Source: Siphonodentalium dalli
Lineage: Eukaryota; Mollusca; Scaphopoda; Gadilida; Siphonodentaliidae
NCBI GenBank assembly: GCA_032622095.1
Contig: CP136069.1
Location: 126,125,450-126,189,449, forward strand
DNA length: 64,000 bases
Reading direction: 5' to 3'
The position numbers were made by a program, and so were the translations under genes. Each line of letters opens with the position of its first letter. Positions within the stretch are counted from its first letter, which is position 1. The notes beneath the pieces were generated by a model. The model did not search any database, had not been told where the DNA came from, and saw only the letters and a program-made list of their open reading frames with translations. Shown here piece after piece: positions 34,331-45,459 of the stretch.

Positions 34331-35224
34331 CAGAAGCCTTAGAGTTAATTCGCGGTAATCATTACCATTGATCTTTGTGGTATCATCTGTAGCACAATTT
34401 AAAACGTTATCAATAGTATAACCACCCATAACGGAATTAATAGCACCCATAACACGATCAGAAACCGAAATATTCAGATCACTCTCAGTAAAGTGTTCTG
34501 TATGGTTCTCGTCATAACAAATTGCATTGTAACCACGCCTAACGCTTTGTCCGACACCGTTATAATAATCATCGTCAATTACTGCTTGCGCGCCACCAAT
34601 TGCGTCGGCAATGTTAAGGCCATTATTTGAGTAATCCTCAGTTAAGTCATTGGACCATCGACTTGGATTTGATCGAATAAAAAGATCCGTACCAATGTCA
34701 TGCTTATCGAGTTGCGCTGGGTCATGTTCAAACTCATGCATGCAGATCTCCGAGGGTATGTATTTATTTTCGCAAACAATGTTTACCGCAAGGGAACGAA
34801 GTTCATGATGCATATACGAATACTTGAATGTGTTGTGGTCATAGAGTTGTCCCCCGTTGGGTACATTTAGTGGAATATCAGTTGTGTTCACACCGGGCGC
34901 ATCGGCGAGCGATTTGCGTTCCCAATGTTCACGAAAACAACTTACATTAGCTAGATTATCTTCTAGCGTTCTTAAAGGTGCACATTCGTCATTGCCTATA
35001 TCTGCTGACATTCTAAAATTTGCAGATTTGTTATTGACTAAGTATGTTAACTGTTCATTGTGAAACTTGTCTTCACAATGATCGATAATATCTGCTGACA
35101 GTCTTAAAGGTACATATTCAATTTTGACCATATTAGTGAAATTGTCATTGAGAGACTTTACATTACACCTACTAATATCGTTGCTATCTATGGCTGGTTG
35201 GTTTTCTGCATGGAGTTTGAACAC
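34277..35224 (-). CDS. LINE N-terminal linker region
   Basis: A 315-residue frame with weak internal repeats (VPLRLSADIIDHCEDKFHNE against RMSADIGNDECAPL) and no recognisable domain. Its last ~18 residues are out of frame. The true continuation switches near 34330 into the frame that leads to the endonuclease, as shown by the protein-like VSFGTVENDFADGWNDD read there. It probably joins the SGNH tail and the endonuclease in one long protein or lies at the ORF1-ORF2 border. Confidence 0.7.
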   Translation of the reverse strand: MFKLHAENQPAIDSNDISRCNVKSLNDNFTNMVKIEYVPLRLSADIIDHCEDKFHNEQLTYLVNNKSANFRMSADIGNDECAPLRTLEDNLANVSCFREHWERKSLADAPGVNTTDIPLNVPNGGQLYDHNTFKYSYMHHELRSLAVNIVCENKYIPSEICMHEFEHDPAQLDKHDIGTDLFIRSNPSRWSNDLTEDYSNNGLNIADAIGGAQAVIDDDYYNGVGQSVRRGYNAICYDENHTEHFTESDLNISVSDRVMGAINSVMGGYTIDNVLNCATDDTTKINGNDYRELTLRLLFLLEQLKTISLMVGMMI

Positions 35225-35302
35225 ACCCCCAGATTGGTGTACAGAATCATCGTTATGTGTACATGTACATGAGCATTCATAATTATTGTTATATACATCA
35301 GT

Positions 35303-35590
35303 TCATTTGTCATATCTTCCTGATTTTTTATCAGGCGAGAATGGTGAAAAATCTTGGTTTCGTTTGCGGTTATCAGACTGTTCTAGGTGCACAATATCTT
35401 CCACAGCAGTCGCAGCCAGTTTCTCTGATAGTTTTTCTGCACCTTTGGGGCTTAGGTGTACCCCAGATGCATCCTCGCGCTCGTCCTTGAATAGTGACCG
35501 AACAAGGTTTCCGTCCTTAATAAACATTTGGTCGTTGTCTCTCATAGGGAGCATCGCATATTTAAGAGTATTCACTGGCTTACAAGGTCA
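35303..35590 (-). CDS. SGNH-hydrolase-like C-terminal tail of LINE ORF1
   Basis: The frame contains NDQMFIKDGNLVRSLFKDE and then GVHLSPKGAEKLSEKLA. The latter matches the last block of SGNH/GDSL hydrolases (Asp-x-x-His region, here G-V-H with the Asp replaced or shifted: ASGVHLS). Esterase-like ORF1 proteins are known in CR1-type LINEs (family knowledge). The N-terminal part with the Ser block is missing: the element is truncated near 35590. Confidence 0.65.
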
Positions 35591-35723
35591 GGCTAAATAT
35601 TGTTAGACAAATTTATTCTCTGATATATGCTAGGCTCCATATCGGAGACTCGCATATATAAGAGAATACATTGGCACAGGGTATTCGCAAAATTTCAGGA
35701 AGCTCAAGTAATGAAGTGGTTAA

Positions 35724-36781
35724 ATATGTCGTCGTGAATATGACGTACCCACACGAACCATCTGCACTGTTCTATTTATGAATTTATTTAAAGATGCCCT
35801 ATCAGATTTGACACCACAAAACCAACACCAGTACGTTATCTATCTAGAAATTAGATCGGTTCCATGAACCTATTCACCTGATGCGAACATGATTATATAG
35901 CGACAGATACGTAATCGGTGTTCACGATTAGATAGCGATTGGTATTAAATCTGAGTTGCAGGTGCCACGCCAAGTTAGAAATGAGAAAACTGCGAAAATC
36001 GCCATTGCTCTGACTGCACAAATCAATAGAAATAATAGAAATTAATATCCACAAAGTAATATAGTAAAAATAGTCCACACGAATTATGTGTCATAAAATA
36101 CCTTTCCATTAAACAAAATGTGTGTTCCATTGTATGGACTTAGCCAAATTTGCCTCTGACACAGAACCCGTGTGGTGAAATGCATTTGAGGTAATGCATG
36201 TAACTGAATAATTTTATATCCACATGGCCTACTTTTCTTGTAACCTTTGGAGCATACTAAATTGAATAAATTGTAAATTTATTAAAAAACATTGTTTAAG
36301 ATAATCAAATTATGGCCCTTTGAATCCTTCGTGTTAATTTGTTTTCAAAAATGCCATTTGAGGCAATTTTGTTCATTCTAAAAGGTTTTTGGGCACAAAG
36401 AGAAAAAATGGGTGTATTAATGTGTTAAATTATTTGAACTTTCCTCCCACAACATCTTAGAGTCGAAAAATTAGCCTTAAGTTGGTTATGCGATCGTATG
36501 TCAGTTGATTTCTCTCATTTTTCAGGAAACTTTAACTCCAAATTTGAACGTTGGTATAGCGGTAGGGGAAATCATAATATTAAATCTCATCACCAAATTA
36601 CAGCCATTTCAGACACATGTTGTTTTCTTCCAGTGTTGTTCCTATTGCATTACAAAATAGCTTAATACGTTACTGGACGTTTATTTATAATTTTATGGCC
36701 ATGTTGTATAAAAACAATCCCAAAATACCAATTTAACATTTCACTGCCAAATTACGACAAAAAAGATTATAGCTCTGTCAA
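35724..36781. other. No gene recognised
   Basis: AT-rich, without repeats shared with the rest of the window that I could see. The short ORF at 35893-36078 has no features. Confidence 0.4.
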
Positions 36782-37249
36782 TTAACCCTTTACCCAACAA
36801 AGCGGCCAAAAACGCCCAAATAAAGCTTCAACAGCCTAAAATATATTCGGTCTGTCTCAATAACACCATACACATATGGATATCATTGGAACCGGTTCAT
36901 TGACCACATTGTGATGGTTACAGTTATGCCCTGTGCCAAATGCATTCTCTTATATATGCGAGTCGACCATAGGTCGCCTCGCATATATAAGAGAATGCAT
37001 TGGCCTAAAAAAATAAATCTTTTTTAACACTTTTTACCATTTTTTCTTACATTCTTAAACAATTTTATAATTTTTTCTTACATTTTTTAACATTTTTTAT
37101 AATATTTGTCTACATTCTTTGACAATTTTATCATTTTTAATATGTGTTAAGCCAATGCATTCTCTTATATATGCGAGGCGACCTATGGTCGACTCGCATA
37201 TATAAGAGAATGCATTGGCACAGGGCCGTTCTGTTGCGTAAAGGGTTAA
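36782..37249. mobile_element. TTAA-flanked hairpin element, copy a3
   Basis: TTAA at 36782-36785 and 37246-37249 with the CCCTTTACCCAACA end. It is inverted relative to a1 (the AACTGTAAC/ACAGACCGAA block is on the left, reverse-complemented). Hairpins are at 36935-37004 and 37151-37219. The T-rich core is expanded by repeated TTTTTCTTACATT units. Confidence 0.92.
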
Positions 37250-37599
37250 CATAAACAAAGGAAGTGTTCAATTACGTATGAAAGAACAATATATGTAGAA
37301 GCTGTCTATGTACAGATTTATGCTTCAAGATGCATACATTTGAATGATGCTGATGATGAGTGGGAATTCGACCAAGCCTTGTTGCCTAAAACAATGGAAC
37401 CTTATAGTTCGTAGAATTATTAAGTCGAATCTTACTCAACACATACACCACCATATATTTATATAAATGTCTACGAGACCACGTGTTTGCGCTATTCTAT
37501 ATGCATGTCGGTCGAACATAATGGCATATACCGGTAATTTGTAGCCTACATGTATACGCAGTACGATTTGATAGAACAAATTTAGATCAATTTCATTTT

Positions 37600-38155
37600 A
37601 TATTACGGAAAATATCATTTTATTTTTTACGGCACTCACTATTTTAAAGCAAATGTGATGGCAGCAAATTTAACTATACATTTGCCGAAAAAATAAAGAT
37701 ATGTTTTAACAGTGCATCTTGTAACTCGGGTGCTAATTACATCAAGTTATGGCCCTTTTTGTCCGTACGAACATTTTAGCGTTTAAGTCGGGTATGGTTC
37801 ATTGGATTTGATTGTGCTTTGTCATGGTGATAGCATAGCTTGGAGGAACGAATACCCACATACCACTGGTTTCGTCCATTCATTTCTACCAGAGTTACGG
37901 TCCTTGCTTGATTTGGAATTTTTTTATTGTTGTGTCCTCGAAAGAACATTTCAGCTTGGTATTTGGGCACGAATTATCGTATTGTGGTATGGTGATAGCA
38001 CAGCTCGGGGAAATGATACCGACTTACTACAGGTTTCGTCCGTTCATTTTTACCCGAGTTACAGCCCTTGTTTAATGTGTGAATTTCTGAATTGTGAGTC
38101 TTCATGAAAATTTCAGCTTGTAACTTGGGCATGGACCATCGGATTTAGTCGTGTG
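37600..38155 (+). repeat. ~170-bp tandem repeat
   Basis: Units with AACATTTCAGCTTGGTATTTGGGC, quoted in part, and ATGGTGATAGCA recur near 37768, 37942 and 38104, with a more diverged one before them. The ORF at 37802-38107 spans the units and is not proposed. Confidence 0.75.
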
Positions 38156-40140
38156 TTAAAAGCCCAGTAGGGGGGGGGGGGGAGGCATACAAACTTCTTG
38201 GATTTAAAAAATAACAATCGTTTCTATCCATATAAATATTTAGTATTGCTCATTCTCCAAACTGAGGGTCGGGTGCATATGCTATTATGCCACGCTTGGC
38301 GTTGCAATTGTGTTTATTGAATCTGTAAATGTATGCGCCAACGCGCGCCAGAATGTTTTAACTCGTATTCGATATACCCTGTAAACCCAAAAGGGGCGTA
38401 ACCCTATTATACGTCTTCAGTTCCTTTTCTGACCAGATGGACCAACTGTGAATATCCTAGATAACTAGCTTATCGTTATCGGAATGTTCTGGGACAAGAT
38501 ATGACATGTTGCCATTTTCCTTCAACAACACTCCCTATTTGTTTTTGACAATTGTCCGCTCTTGCACTCTCACTTAAACATTCTGCAGTACACCAATCCA
38601 TTGCACTGAAAAACTCATGCCAGTATCTAATATTTTCGAGATAATTTCCAAACTCGGAACAGGTTTCCAAAAAAAAAAAATTAAATTATTTCGGCTATTT
38701 TTATGCGAACAATGTGCCAAAACGTAACATGAATAAGAAAGAGCGTATTGTGACTGTGTTGTTGAACAACCAATTCTCGGTTATAGTTTTAGATAAAAGT
38801 CATACATGTACAATATTGTACATGCAAGATATAGATTCATTTCTTGAAGCACGGTTACGGTTTGAAGCCTGGAATTATGCTATTTTTTGTCCGTCTTGGT
38901 CCCGTTTCAGGGATCCAAATAAGTCGACAAATACGTTATAAATGCTTTCGTGAAAACTGTAGACTTTAGTGTAAGCAATAAATTTATTTCGCAATCACAA
39001 ATATAACACAAATACAAATACAACACGAATACATATAAAGATAGATTAAGAAAGAAAGTATTGGACAACAAGCTAATAGTATATATGTATAGCGTCAGGT
39101 CAAAATGTTTCTCTATAGCATCGAACACCAAACCGCGTTCTGTGTTAGTCAATTGCTGATATGGTAAACAATGGAACGTATGTCTCACTTTTATAATTGT
39201 GCGAACATTGATAAAGAGCTTGAAAATTGCTACGATGTAAGGGTAACTTGAAGGATCCATTTTTTATTTTGAAGCCAAAATCAAATGTGAAAACATAGCA
39301 TATTTTGATTTAGAAGCCATGAATAAATTGTTTTCAGCGGAGTACAAAAACACTTGTGTGACTGCTGATGAACCGCCAACCACCCCAGGTATACGTGTTT
39401 GTAAACAATTGCGACCCCCCCCCCCCCACCCAGCCGGTCCTGGTGACATTGATATATCCATGTGTTTATTTTTTCCTTGGTGCCAAATTGCGTTGACATA
39501 ATTTGTAAGTTCGAATGAGCCCACTCTGTTTAGATAAAATGTCACAATTATAATATCGTCACGATTTTGAAAATATATGGGTGTGGAACATAGCCGTATG
39601 TGTGCCCGAATTTTTGTTGGGGGGGGGGGGGGGCTGAGAATTGAGACTTTTTGCCCGAATTTGTTTGCATGATATATTTATGGTTGTAATACAGTTTGTG
39701 CAGAATATACTTGTATATACACAGAAATATAACAAAATAGATTCAAATCAACATTGTATAATTTGGGCAGAAATATTGTAATTTGCCACACCTTCTCCGT
39801 AAAATACCATTCAATTTTCAAAACGTTAGCAATGTTTCTTTATTTTACTTTATGGCCAGAACTCCCATTGTCAGACACATCAGTGTCATCAGCGAGACGA
39901 CAGAGAGCACACCACTGTCGCATTTGGATGGACTGACGGTGGAGTAGATTTCCTGCACTGTTGTAACTATTGAGCCAAAACATGCGTCGCTCTTGAGGTC
40001 TTCCATGCATGTTTTTGCATCGTCGTAGAAACTGGAATTCAGAAAGCCAAGTTAGCATAAATTCATAACGCACGAACAATTTCATACATATTGTATCGTG
40101 TCCATGGGATTCAGGGCGATTAATACATTCATGCTTGGAG
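38156..40140. other. No convincing gene; several G/C homopolymer runs
   Basis: G or C runs of 13-15 bases lie at 38170-38182, 39415-39427 and 39619-39633. A 64-residue minus-strand frame at 38476-38670 (METCSEFGNYLENIRYWHEF) has protein-like composition but no recognised domain or splice context. Nothing else is supported. Confidence 0.4.
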
Positions 40141-40144
40141 TTAA

Positions 40145-40670
40145 AGGGGTTCTGTACATTAAATCAGGCCATTCATAGGACCGTCTCAATATATATACAT
40201 GGACATATTCAGATATTAAAAAGCAGCATTGTGACAACACAAATAATGTCCTGGTAATTTCTGGAGGGGGACTGTCGCTCGCAACCCATGCACACACGCT
40301 TTACACACTTTCAAACTGTATTTCTGTATTACACAGACTATATATGTTTATGACTGGAGTGTCACCAGAAATATTTTAGTATGATTTTTAAATATACATG
40401 TAATTTATAGTCTCCGATATGACAAAAATTTACTAAACAGAGTATATGCAACAAATGAATGAATTGGAGCCATGGATCAGTGCAAAATACACTCATTTAC
40501 ATTTACTCATTCACTCATGAACGATGTAAAACAACATGGAAATTATAATGAAAATGATATTTTTCACTAATCCATGGCTCATATTCATTCATTAGTTGCA
40601 TGTATTATGTTAAGTGAAGATAAAAGGAGATGGTCCCATAAATGGCCGGATTTAGTGTACAATACCCCTT
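40145..40670. mobile_element. TTAA-flanked element of the AGGGGTACTGTACA family, copy 1
   Basis: TTAA at 40141-40144 and 40671-40674. The ends AGGGGTTCTGTACATTAAATC and, inverted, AAGGGGTATTGTACACTAAATC form long terminal repeats that continue with GGCCATT.ATGGGACC-like sequence (quoted in part). Inside, GCAACAAATGAATGAATT and its inverse form an inner palindrome around CCATGGATCAGTG. Confidence 0.8.
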
Positions 40671-40688
40671 TTAAGCATGATACTTTAA

Positions 40689-41124
40689 AGGTACTCAATC
40701 CGAATTAACGCTCGTAAATTACTATTTCCTTGGCTTCAGGGCTGAACAATATTTGATTCGAGTCGAAGAACCCACCAATCGCAGCTCAGAGTGATGAGAT
40801 ATCGATGTTTTAAATCTATTATTTTAATTGTAAGTGCCCAATAGACAGTCAACGAGAAGATTTGCATGGACCAAATTGCGGGAAAAGATGGATAACTCTA
40901 AAATCAAGTGGCTTTTTGTGTCAGATATTTGACAAACCGGCAAAATTTCGTTGAATAAAATGTTGATGAATAACAGGTTTTGTGCAATTTTATACTATAG
41001 TTGATTGTGCTTTTCATTATTTTTGGGCAATTATTAGATTCTGATTACTGAAGCGGCATTTCAAAAAATGTTGGTTCTGTTGGAATGTGATGATATGGGG
41101 ACCCTCTGATCGGATTGACTACCT
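40689..41124. mobile_element. 436-bp TTAA-flanked element of the AGGTACTCAATCCG family
   Basis: TTAA at 40685-40688 and 41125-41128 flank ends AGGTACTCAATCCGA and, inverted, AGGTAGTCAATCCGATCAGA. The interior is highly similar to 44497-44942. It starts only 14 bp after the TTAA of the previous element. Confidence 0.88.
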
Positions 41125-41467
41125 TTAAGAGAACTAGTTTAATTTAAAGACGGTCTATCGCTTCCTGTGACACGTTTTATATAATTTCCTGGGTATATAC
41201 AATAATACATGTGAATCGAAGACCCTGTCCGGAAACGCTTCAATCAATGAATATTGATCATATTTCGAATTTTCTAGTATAGTACATGCGATAAATTTGG
41301 GACATTTTACGGCTCGGAGAAACGTTCGGAGCGTAGCAAGCGGGAGAACACTATCTGTATCTATCATCGCCCGAACGTTTCATGACGGCCTGTTTTAAAA
41401 ATAGTAACGAAAAGAACGACCCAATTGATTATCGTCTTACGTGAGAAAATGTCGATATAAATATATA
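41125..41467. other. No gene recognised
   Basis: Short frames only. The minus-strand ORF at 41155-41367 has no recognised domain. Confidence 0.35.
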
Positions 41468-41968
41468 TTAACCCTTTACCCAACAGAACGGCCATGTGCC
41501 AATGCATGCTCTTATATATGCGAGTCGACCATAGGTCGCCTCGCATATATAAGAGAATGCATTGGCTTAACACATTTTAAAAATGACAAAATTGTCAAAG
41601 AATATCGAAAAATATTATAAAAATTGTTAAAAAATGTAAGAAAAAATTATAAAATTGTCAAAGAATGTAGAAATATATTATAAAAATTGTTAAAAAATTA
41701 TAAAATTGTAAAATGGTAAAAAGTGTTAAAAAAAGAATTTGTTTAGGACAATGCATTCTCTTATATATGCGAGGGGACCTATGGTCGACTCGCATATATA
41801 AGAGAATGTATTGGCACAGGGCATAACTGTAACCATCACAATGTGGTCAATGAACCGGTTCCAATGATATCCATATTTGTATGGTGTTATTGAGACAGAC
41901 GGAACATATTTTAGGCTGTTGAAGCTTTATTTGGGCGTTTTTGGCCGTTTTGTTGGGTAAAGGGTTAA
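41468..41968. mobile_element. TTAA-flanked hairpin element, copy a4
   Basis: TTAA at 41468-41471 and 41965-41968, with CCCTTTACCCAACA ends. Hairpins are at 41498-41566 and about 41749-41815 (with a few substitutions). The A-rich core is expanded by repeated AAAATTGTTAAAAAATGTA-type units, mirroring a3. Confidence 0.92.
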
Positions 41969-43046
41969 TATATATATGCGTAAAGATACCTATCCGGATC
42001 TTTGACTCATGTTTATAAAAAATTATCCGCGAGGGCGTCGGTTGTAAAACTGCATTTCCCATCGTAAAACTCACCGATAAACGTCCCAAAATAACACCGG
42101 ACATGCAGTGTGTTTATCCCTAATTTTCCCGACAGTTTGTGCGATTCAATCATATGTTTACATCGAACTTTACGCGGTTTACATCGTTGCCCCTAAGAAT
42201 GAAGGTACTTCCGGTCTGAATAGCGTAATGATTAAGAGGTTTTCGCAGGTCTCTGGCCACCTGTTCTCACCTGAGCAACTGACGAGTCAGCGCCGCGAAA
42301 GTTGGATTTACCTGTTTGGAGAGTAAATGAGTGAATTGTAATTCAGATTAGAGCACAATCCCATTGTTGCAATCGTTCCCCGATTTTTGGTAAAGCACAC
42401 CAATTCCCAAGGCTGGCGAAGGAATAGTTCAGTGATTATCCCATTGTTGGGCACACGCAACTCATAACAGACAAATCGCACGGGCGCTTCAAAGTGGGAC
42501 CAGTCCGTGTTGTTTTGGACATATCTATTCACATTCAACGGCGATTAGTTCATGTTATTCACGTTGTTGGGCGTGGCTAACCGGCTATTGTGTCCAATCG
42601 CGGCCAGCGCACATATTATGCATCGTGGTCAAAACACGCTCAACGGCACATTTCCAGTTGATTGCATTATGTGGGATAAATTGTGCTCTAAGTCGGTCAG
42701 AGCACGCGAATAGTTCTTTACCAGAATAAATCTCGTCTTCGATTTGATTGATTCTGGTAAAGAACAATTCTTGTGCTCTAACCCTTACTTAATTGTAGCA
42801 TTGAAGTAAGTGGTTCTTTTTATTTGCATTCTTAATTAATATTTATTTGTTTGCTTGTTCCTTAACCTTTTGGGTTTTCCCCAGATATGAATTGAATTCA
42901 AATAAATTATGTCATTAAAATACTAACGTCGCGAACCAGTCTGACTGCTCGATAAATAGTCCGGCACATATTAGCATGCACACGTGCTGGTAATAAGAAT
43001 TACCACACACCTGTGAAATCACTGATACGATTGAGTGGTATTCATA
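41969..43046. other. No gene recognised; possible TTAGAGCACAA-ended element
   Basis: TTAGAGCACAA near 42349 is matched by TTGTGCTCTAA near 42773, suggesting an element of about 430 bp, but no target duplication was established. An inner inverted pair (CTTTACCAGAAT against ATTCTGGTAAAG) lies at about 42717-42761. Confidence 0.35.
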
Positions 43047-43304
43047 AATGCAACAAATGAATGAATTTGAGCCATGGATCAGTGCAAAATACACTCGTGT
43101 GCTCTATGAATGATGTACAAAATATGGTAATTATAATGAAAATGAGTTTATGACTGCAGTCATAAACTCATTTTCATTATAATTATACCATGTTGCACTG
43201 CATGATCGATCCATGGCTCAAATTCATTCATTTGTTGCATATACTTTGTTGAGTATAAAAGGAGATGGTCCCATAAATGGCCGGATTTAGTGTACAGTAC
43301 CCCT
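43047..43304. mobile_element. AGGGGTACTGTACA family, copy 2, left end lost
   Basis: It runs from ATGCAACAAATGAATGAATT to the end CAGTACCCCT before TTAA (43305-43308). The centre is a perfect palindrome: ATAATGAAAATGAGTTTATGACTGCAG and its inverse (quoted in part), centred near 43155. The outer left end is missing. Confidence 0.8.
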
Positions 43305-43325
43305 TTAATGGTAGTAATATCTCAC

Positions 43326-43449
43326 TTGCAGGCATTATCTGTAGTGATGGAACCTCCTCGACTGTCCCTTTTAGTTGTGCCGCATGCGTCAACAGTAGTG
43401 AAAGCTGCACCACCCGCGAGGTTAACACAAATAATTGCCGCTTGTACAG
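43326..43449 (-). CDS. Candidate internal exon
   Basis: On the minus strand a pyrimidine-rich acceptor (TTCGTTTATTTCAG) precedes 124 bp that end at a good donor (CAA|GTGAGA). Two frames are open. The one starting with two bases of a split codon reads AAIICVNLAGGAAFTTVDAC and then TTKRDSRGGSITTDNAC, a Cys-containing secreted-like sequence. Its phase matches the donor phase of the exon at 48158-48309 upstream on the same strand. No domain was recognised. Confidence 0.35.
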
Positions 43450-43549
43450 CTGAAATAAACGAATAGTGTATACATGACGTAGAATATCATGATATCTTTT
43501 TGGAAAACCTCGATGGCGACCAAATCTTTTCAAATAACTGTAGACTTAA

Positions 43550-43760
43550 AGATGCATTATCCGAATTAACGCTCCCATATTACTATTTCTTGGGCTTCGG
43601 GTTGTAAAAGATATTTGATTCGAGTCGAGGAACCCACCCATCAAAACTAAGAGTGATCGGATATCGAATTTTGAAATTTGTTATTTCTCGAGATGTGTAC
43701 TTATTTATGGCATGGAAAAAAGTCATCAAACCGACAAATTCTGACAACTAAAGTGCATTT
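43550..43760 (+). mobile_element. AGGTACTCAATCCG family, 5' partial copy
   Basis: After TTAA (43546-43549) the sequence AGATGCATTATCCGAATTAACGCTC parallels the family start (quoted in part), and similarity continues to about 43750. The right half is missing. Confidence 0.65.
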
Positions 43761-43861
43761 TGAATAAATCCACAACTGTTTACAATATTTTACAATTGCG
43801 TTAATTTTGCCAGATTTAAGCCATAAAATGGATGTAACTGGGAAGCTTCGACTTCTTTGCA

Positions 43862-44288
43862 TTAACCCTTTCAGTGCCAGGTCAGATTTTTGTATCAACC
43901 CATATACCCTGTGCCAATGCATTCTCTTATATATGCGAGTCGACCATAGGTCGCCTCGCATATATAAGAGAATGCATTGGCATAACAATTTTTCATCATT
44001 TGTTATTATTTTTTGAATTTTTTCACAATTAAAAAAAAAAATTCTTATATTCTTTAACATACTTATTTTGTAGGTTTAGTGCCAGGGAATCTTACGTTTT
44101 TCATGGGCATCAAAATTATTACTATGAATACTTGGTGATAGTTTCAGTTATAACATTCCCCTAAGGTTTTATCCAGTTTGTTTTTAAATTCGCTATAGCA
44201 TGCTTAAGCATACCCCAAAACAATATAAGTAAAAAAAAAACCGTAGATTAGAACCGATCAGATCGGCCCCTGGCACTGAAAGGGTTAC
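43862..44288. mobile_element. Hairpin element of type b (CCCTTTCAGTGCCAG ends)
   Basis: TTAA at 43862-43865 followed by CCCTTTCAGTGCCAG; right end CTGGCACTGAAAGGG followed by TTAC (44285-44288). Only one copy of the 69-bp hairpin is present (43913-43981), next to CCCTGTGCC. The outer terminal repeats differ from type a after the first six bases, and the interior right part is unrelated to type a. Confidence 0.88.
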
Positions 44289-44496
44289 TGCTGAGAAGTT
44301 TGATCAAGTATTCTCGGTCCACACCAGCTTGGGATATCGGTTGGGATGATGCTGGTTTGGACCGAGTCCCTCCCCGTTGCTCTTCTATATAACGGACATG
44401 CATTCAAAATACGTAGTACGTGTACTGTACACTGGTAGCCCATGCATTCACGCAAGTCACTGAGTGCGATTGATCACCTGACATGTGCGCGACTAA

Positions 44497-44942
44497 AGGT
44501 ACTCAATCCGATCAGACGCTCGCAAATTACTATTTCCTTGGCTCCATGGGTAAAAAATATTTGATTCGAGTCGAAGAACCCACCCATCACAGCTCAGAGT
44601 GATCAGATATCGATGTTTGAAATCTATTATTTTAATTGTAGGTGGCCCAATAGACAGTCAACGAGAAGAATTTCATGGACCAAATTGCGGGAAAAAATGG
44701 ATAACTCTAAAATAAAGTGGCTTTTTGTGTCAGATATTTGACAAACCGGCAAAATTTCGTTGAATAAAATGTTGATAAATAACAGGTTTTGTGCCATTTG
44801 ATACTATAGTTGATTGTGCTTTTCATTATGTTTTTTTTTATGTTTGGGCAATTATTAGATTCTGATAACTCAAGCGGCATTTAAAAAAATTTTGTTGTTG
44901 GAATGTGGTGATATGGGGACCCTCTGATCGGATTGAGTACCT
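44497..44942. mobile_element. 446-bp element of the AGGTACTCAATCCG family
   Basis: Ends AGGTACTCAATCCGATCAGA and TCTGATCGGATTGAGTACCT are perfect 20-bp inverted repeats, flanked by CTAA (44493-44496) and TTAA (44943-44946). Confidence 0.9.
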
Positions 44943-44985
44943 TTAAGCTTTCTTCAAAATGATGTATCATCTACCCTGATAGAAA

Positions 44986-45459
44986 ATGTATAGTGGTGAT
45001 ATGATCGTTCAATATGTTATTTATATGCATTCTCTGATATCGCGACATATAGAAATTCTCTGGAAAACTATGCTTTGTTTACTTATAAATCTCGTTGCTT
45101 TGACATTTAACGGACCTCTGATATGCATGCTTGATATCACCGTGCATGCTTGGGAAAGGCTGCCCTCTAATTTCATATACGCAAATCTTCCATTTGACAC
45201 AATCCGAAGACATTCAAGCAATATATATGTAACTCCGACCCATGATTTTGGGCGTAACGTTCGTTTTAGAAGAGCAACGGATGGGACTCGTCCAAGACAG
45301 CATCACTCTACCGATGCCACAGGCCGTTGTGGACCGAGAGGACTTGGTCTACTGAGAAGGTACATGTACATGCATGTACTCTGTAATTCTAAAACGAAAA
45401 GTTTATCATTCAAACCGAAGGGCCCTGGGGAAAATACCGAATATACCAAAATGTTTTGA
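44986..45459 (+). CDS. Hypothetical secreted-type ORF, weak
   Basis: A 157-residue frame. From the internal Met near 45067 it begins MLCLLINLVALTFNGPLIC, which could be a signal peptide, followed by a basic region (VRFRRATDGTRPRQHH and GRCGPRGLGLLRR) with several possible dibasic cleavage sites. There is a weak donor-like GTACAT after LLRR near 45360. It is longer than neighbouring chance ORFs but matches no family I know. It could be chance. Confidence 0.22.
   Translation: MYSGDMIVQYVIYMHSLISRHIEILWKTMLCLLINLVALTFNGPLICMLDITVHAWERLPSNFIYANLPFDTIRRHSSNIYVTPTHDFGRNVRFRRATDGTRPRQHHSTDATGRCGPRGLGLLRRYMYMHVLCNSKTKSLSFKPKGPGENTEYTKMF

Larger units (their letters stand above)
30198..35590 (-). mobile_element. 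~5.4-kb non-LTR retrotransposon (LINE), 5'-truncated, nearly complete coding region
   Basis: Running 35590 to 30198 on the minus strand it encodes an SGNH-hydrolase-like tail, a long linker with an Asp/Asn-rich stretch, an APE-type endonuclease, a reverse transcriptase and a Cys/His C-terminus. The stop (30221-30223) is followed after three bases by (GTT)n, which I take as the 3' tail. The frame changes near 34330 and near 32340, and a stop plus 78-bp gap lies near 35300, so the copy is disabled unless these are sequence errors. EN plus RT with an ORF1-type esterase recalls the CR1/Jockey/I group (family knowledge); the exact clade needs a tree. Confidence 0.9.
29903..35723. mobile_element. 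TTAA-flanked hairpin element (type c), split by a LINE
   Basis: TTAA at 29903-29906 is followed by CCCTTTCATGACTGGAGCT. The inverse of the right end before TTAA (35720-35723) reads CCACTTCATTACTTGAGCT. Both sides then carry half of the shared hairpin: CTCATTCTCTTATATGTGCGAG near 29958 (diverged) and GACTCGCATATATAAGAGAA near 35652, the right one next to GGCACAGGGTA. The LINE at 30198-35590 occupies the interior. I infer one older element interrupted by the LINE. The two ends could instead belong to two broken copies. Confidence 0.6.

Noticed and set aside
39264-39545. Minus-strand frame with a Gly-rich run.
   Set aside because: It depends on a C13 homopolymer. No domain or splice support was seen.
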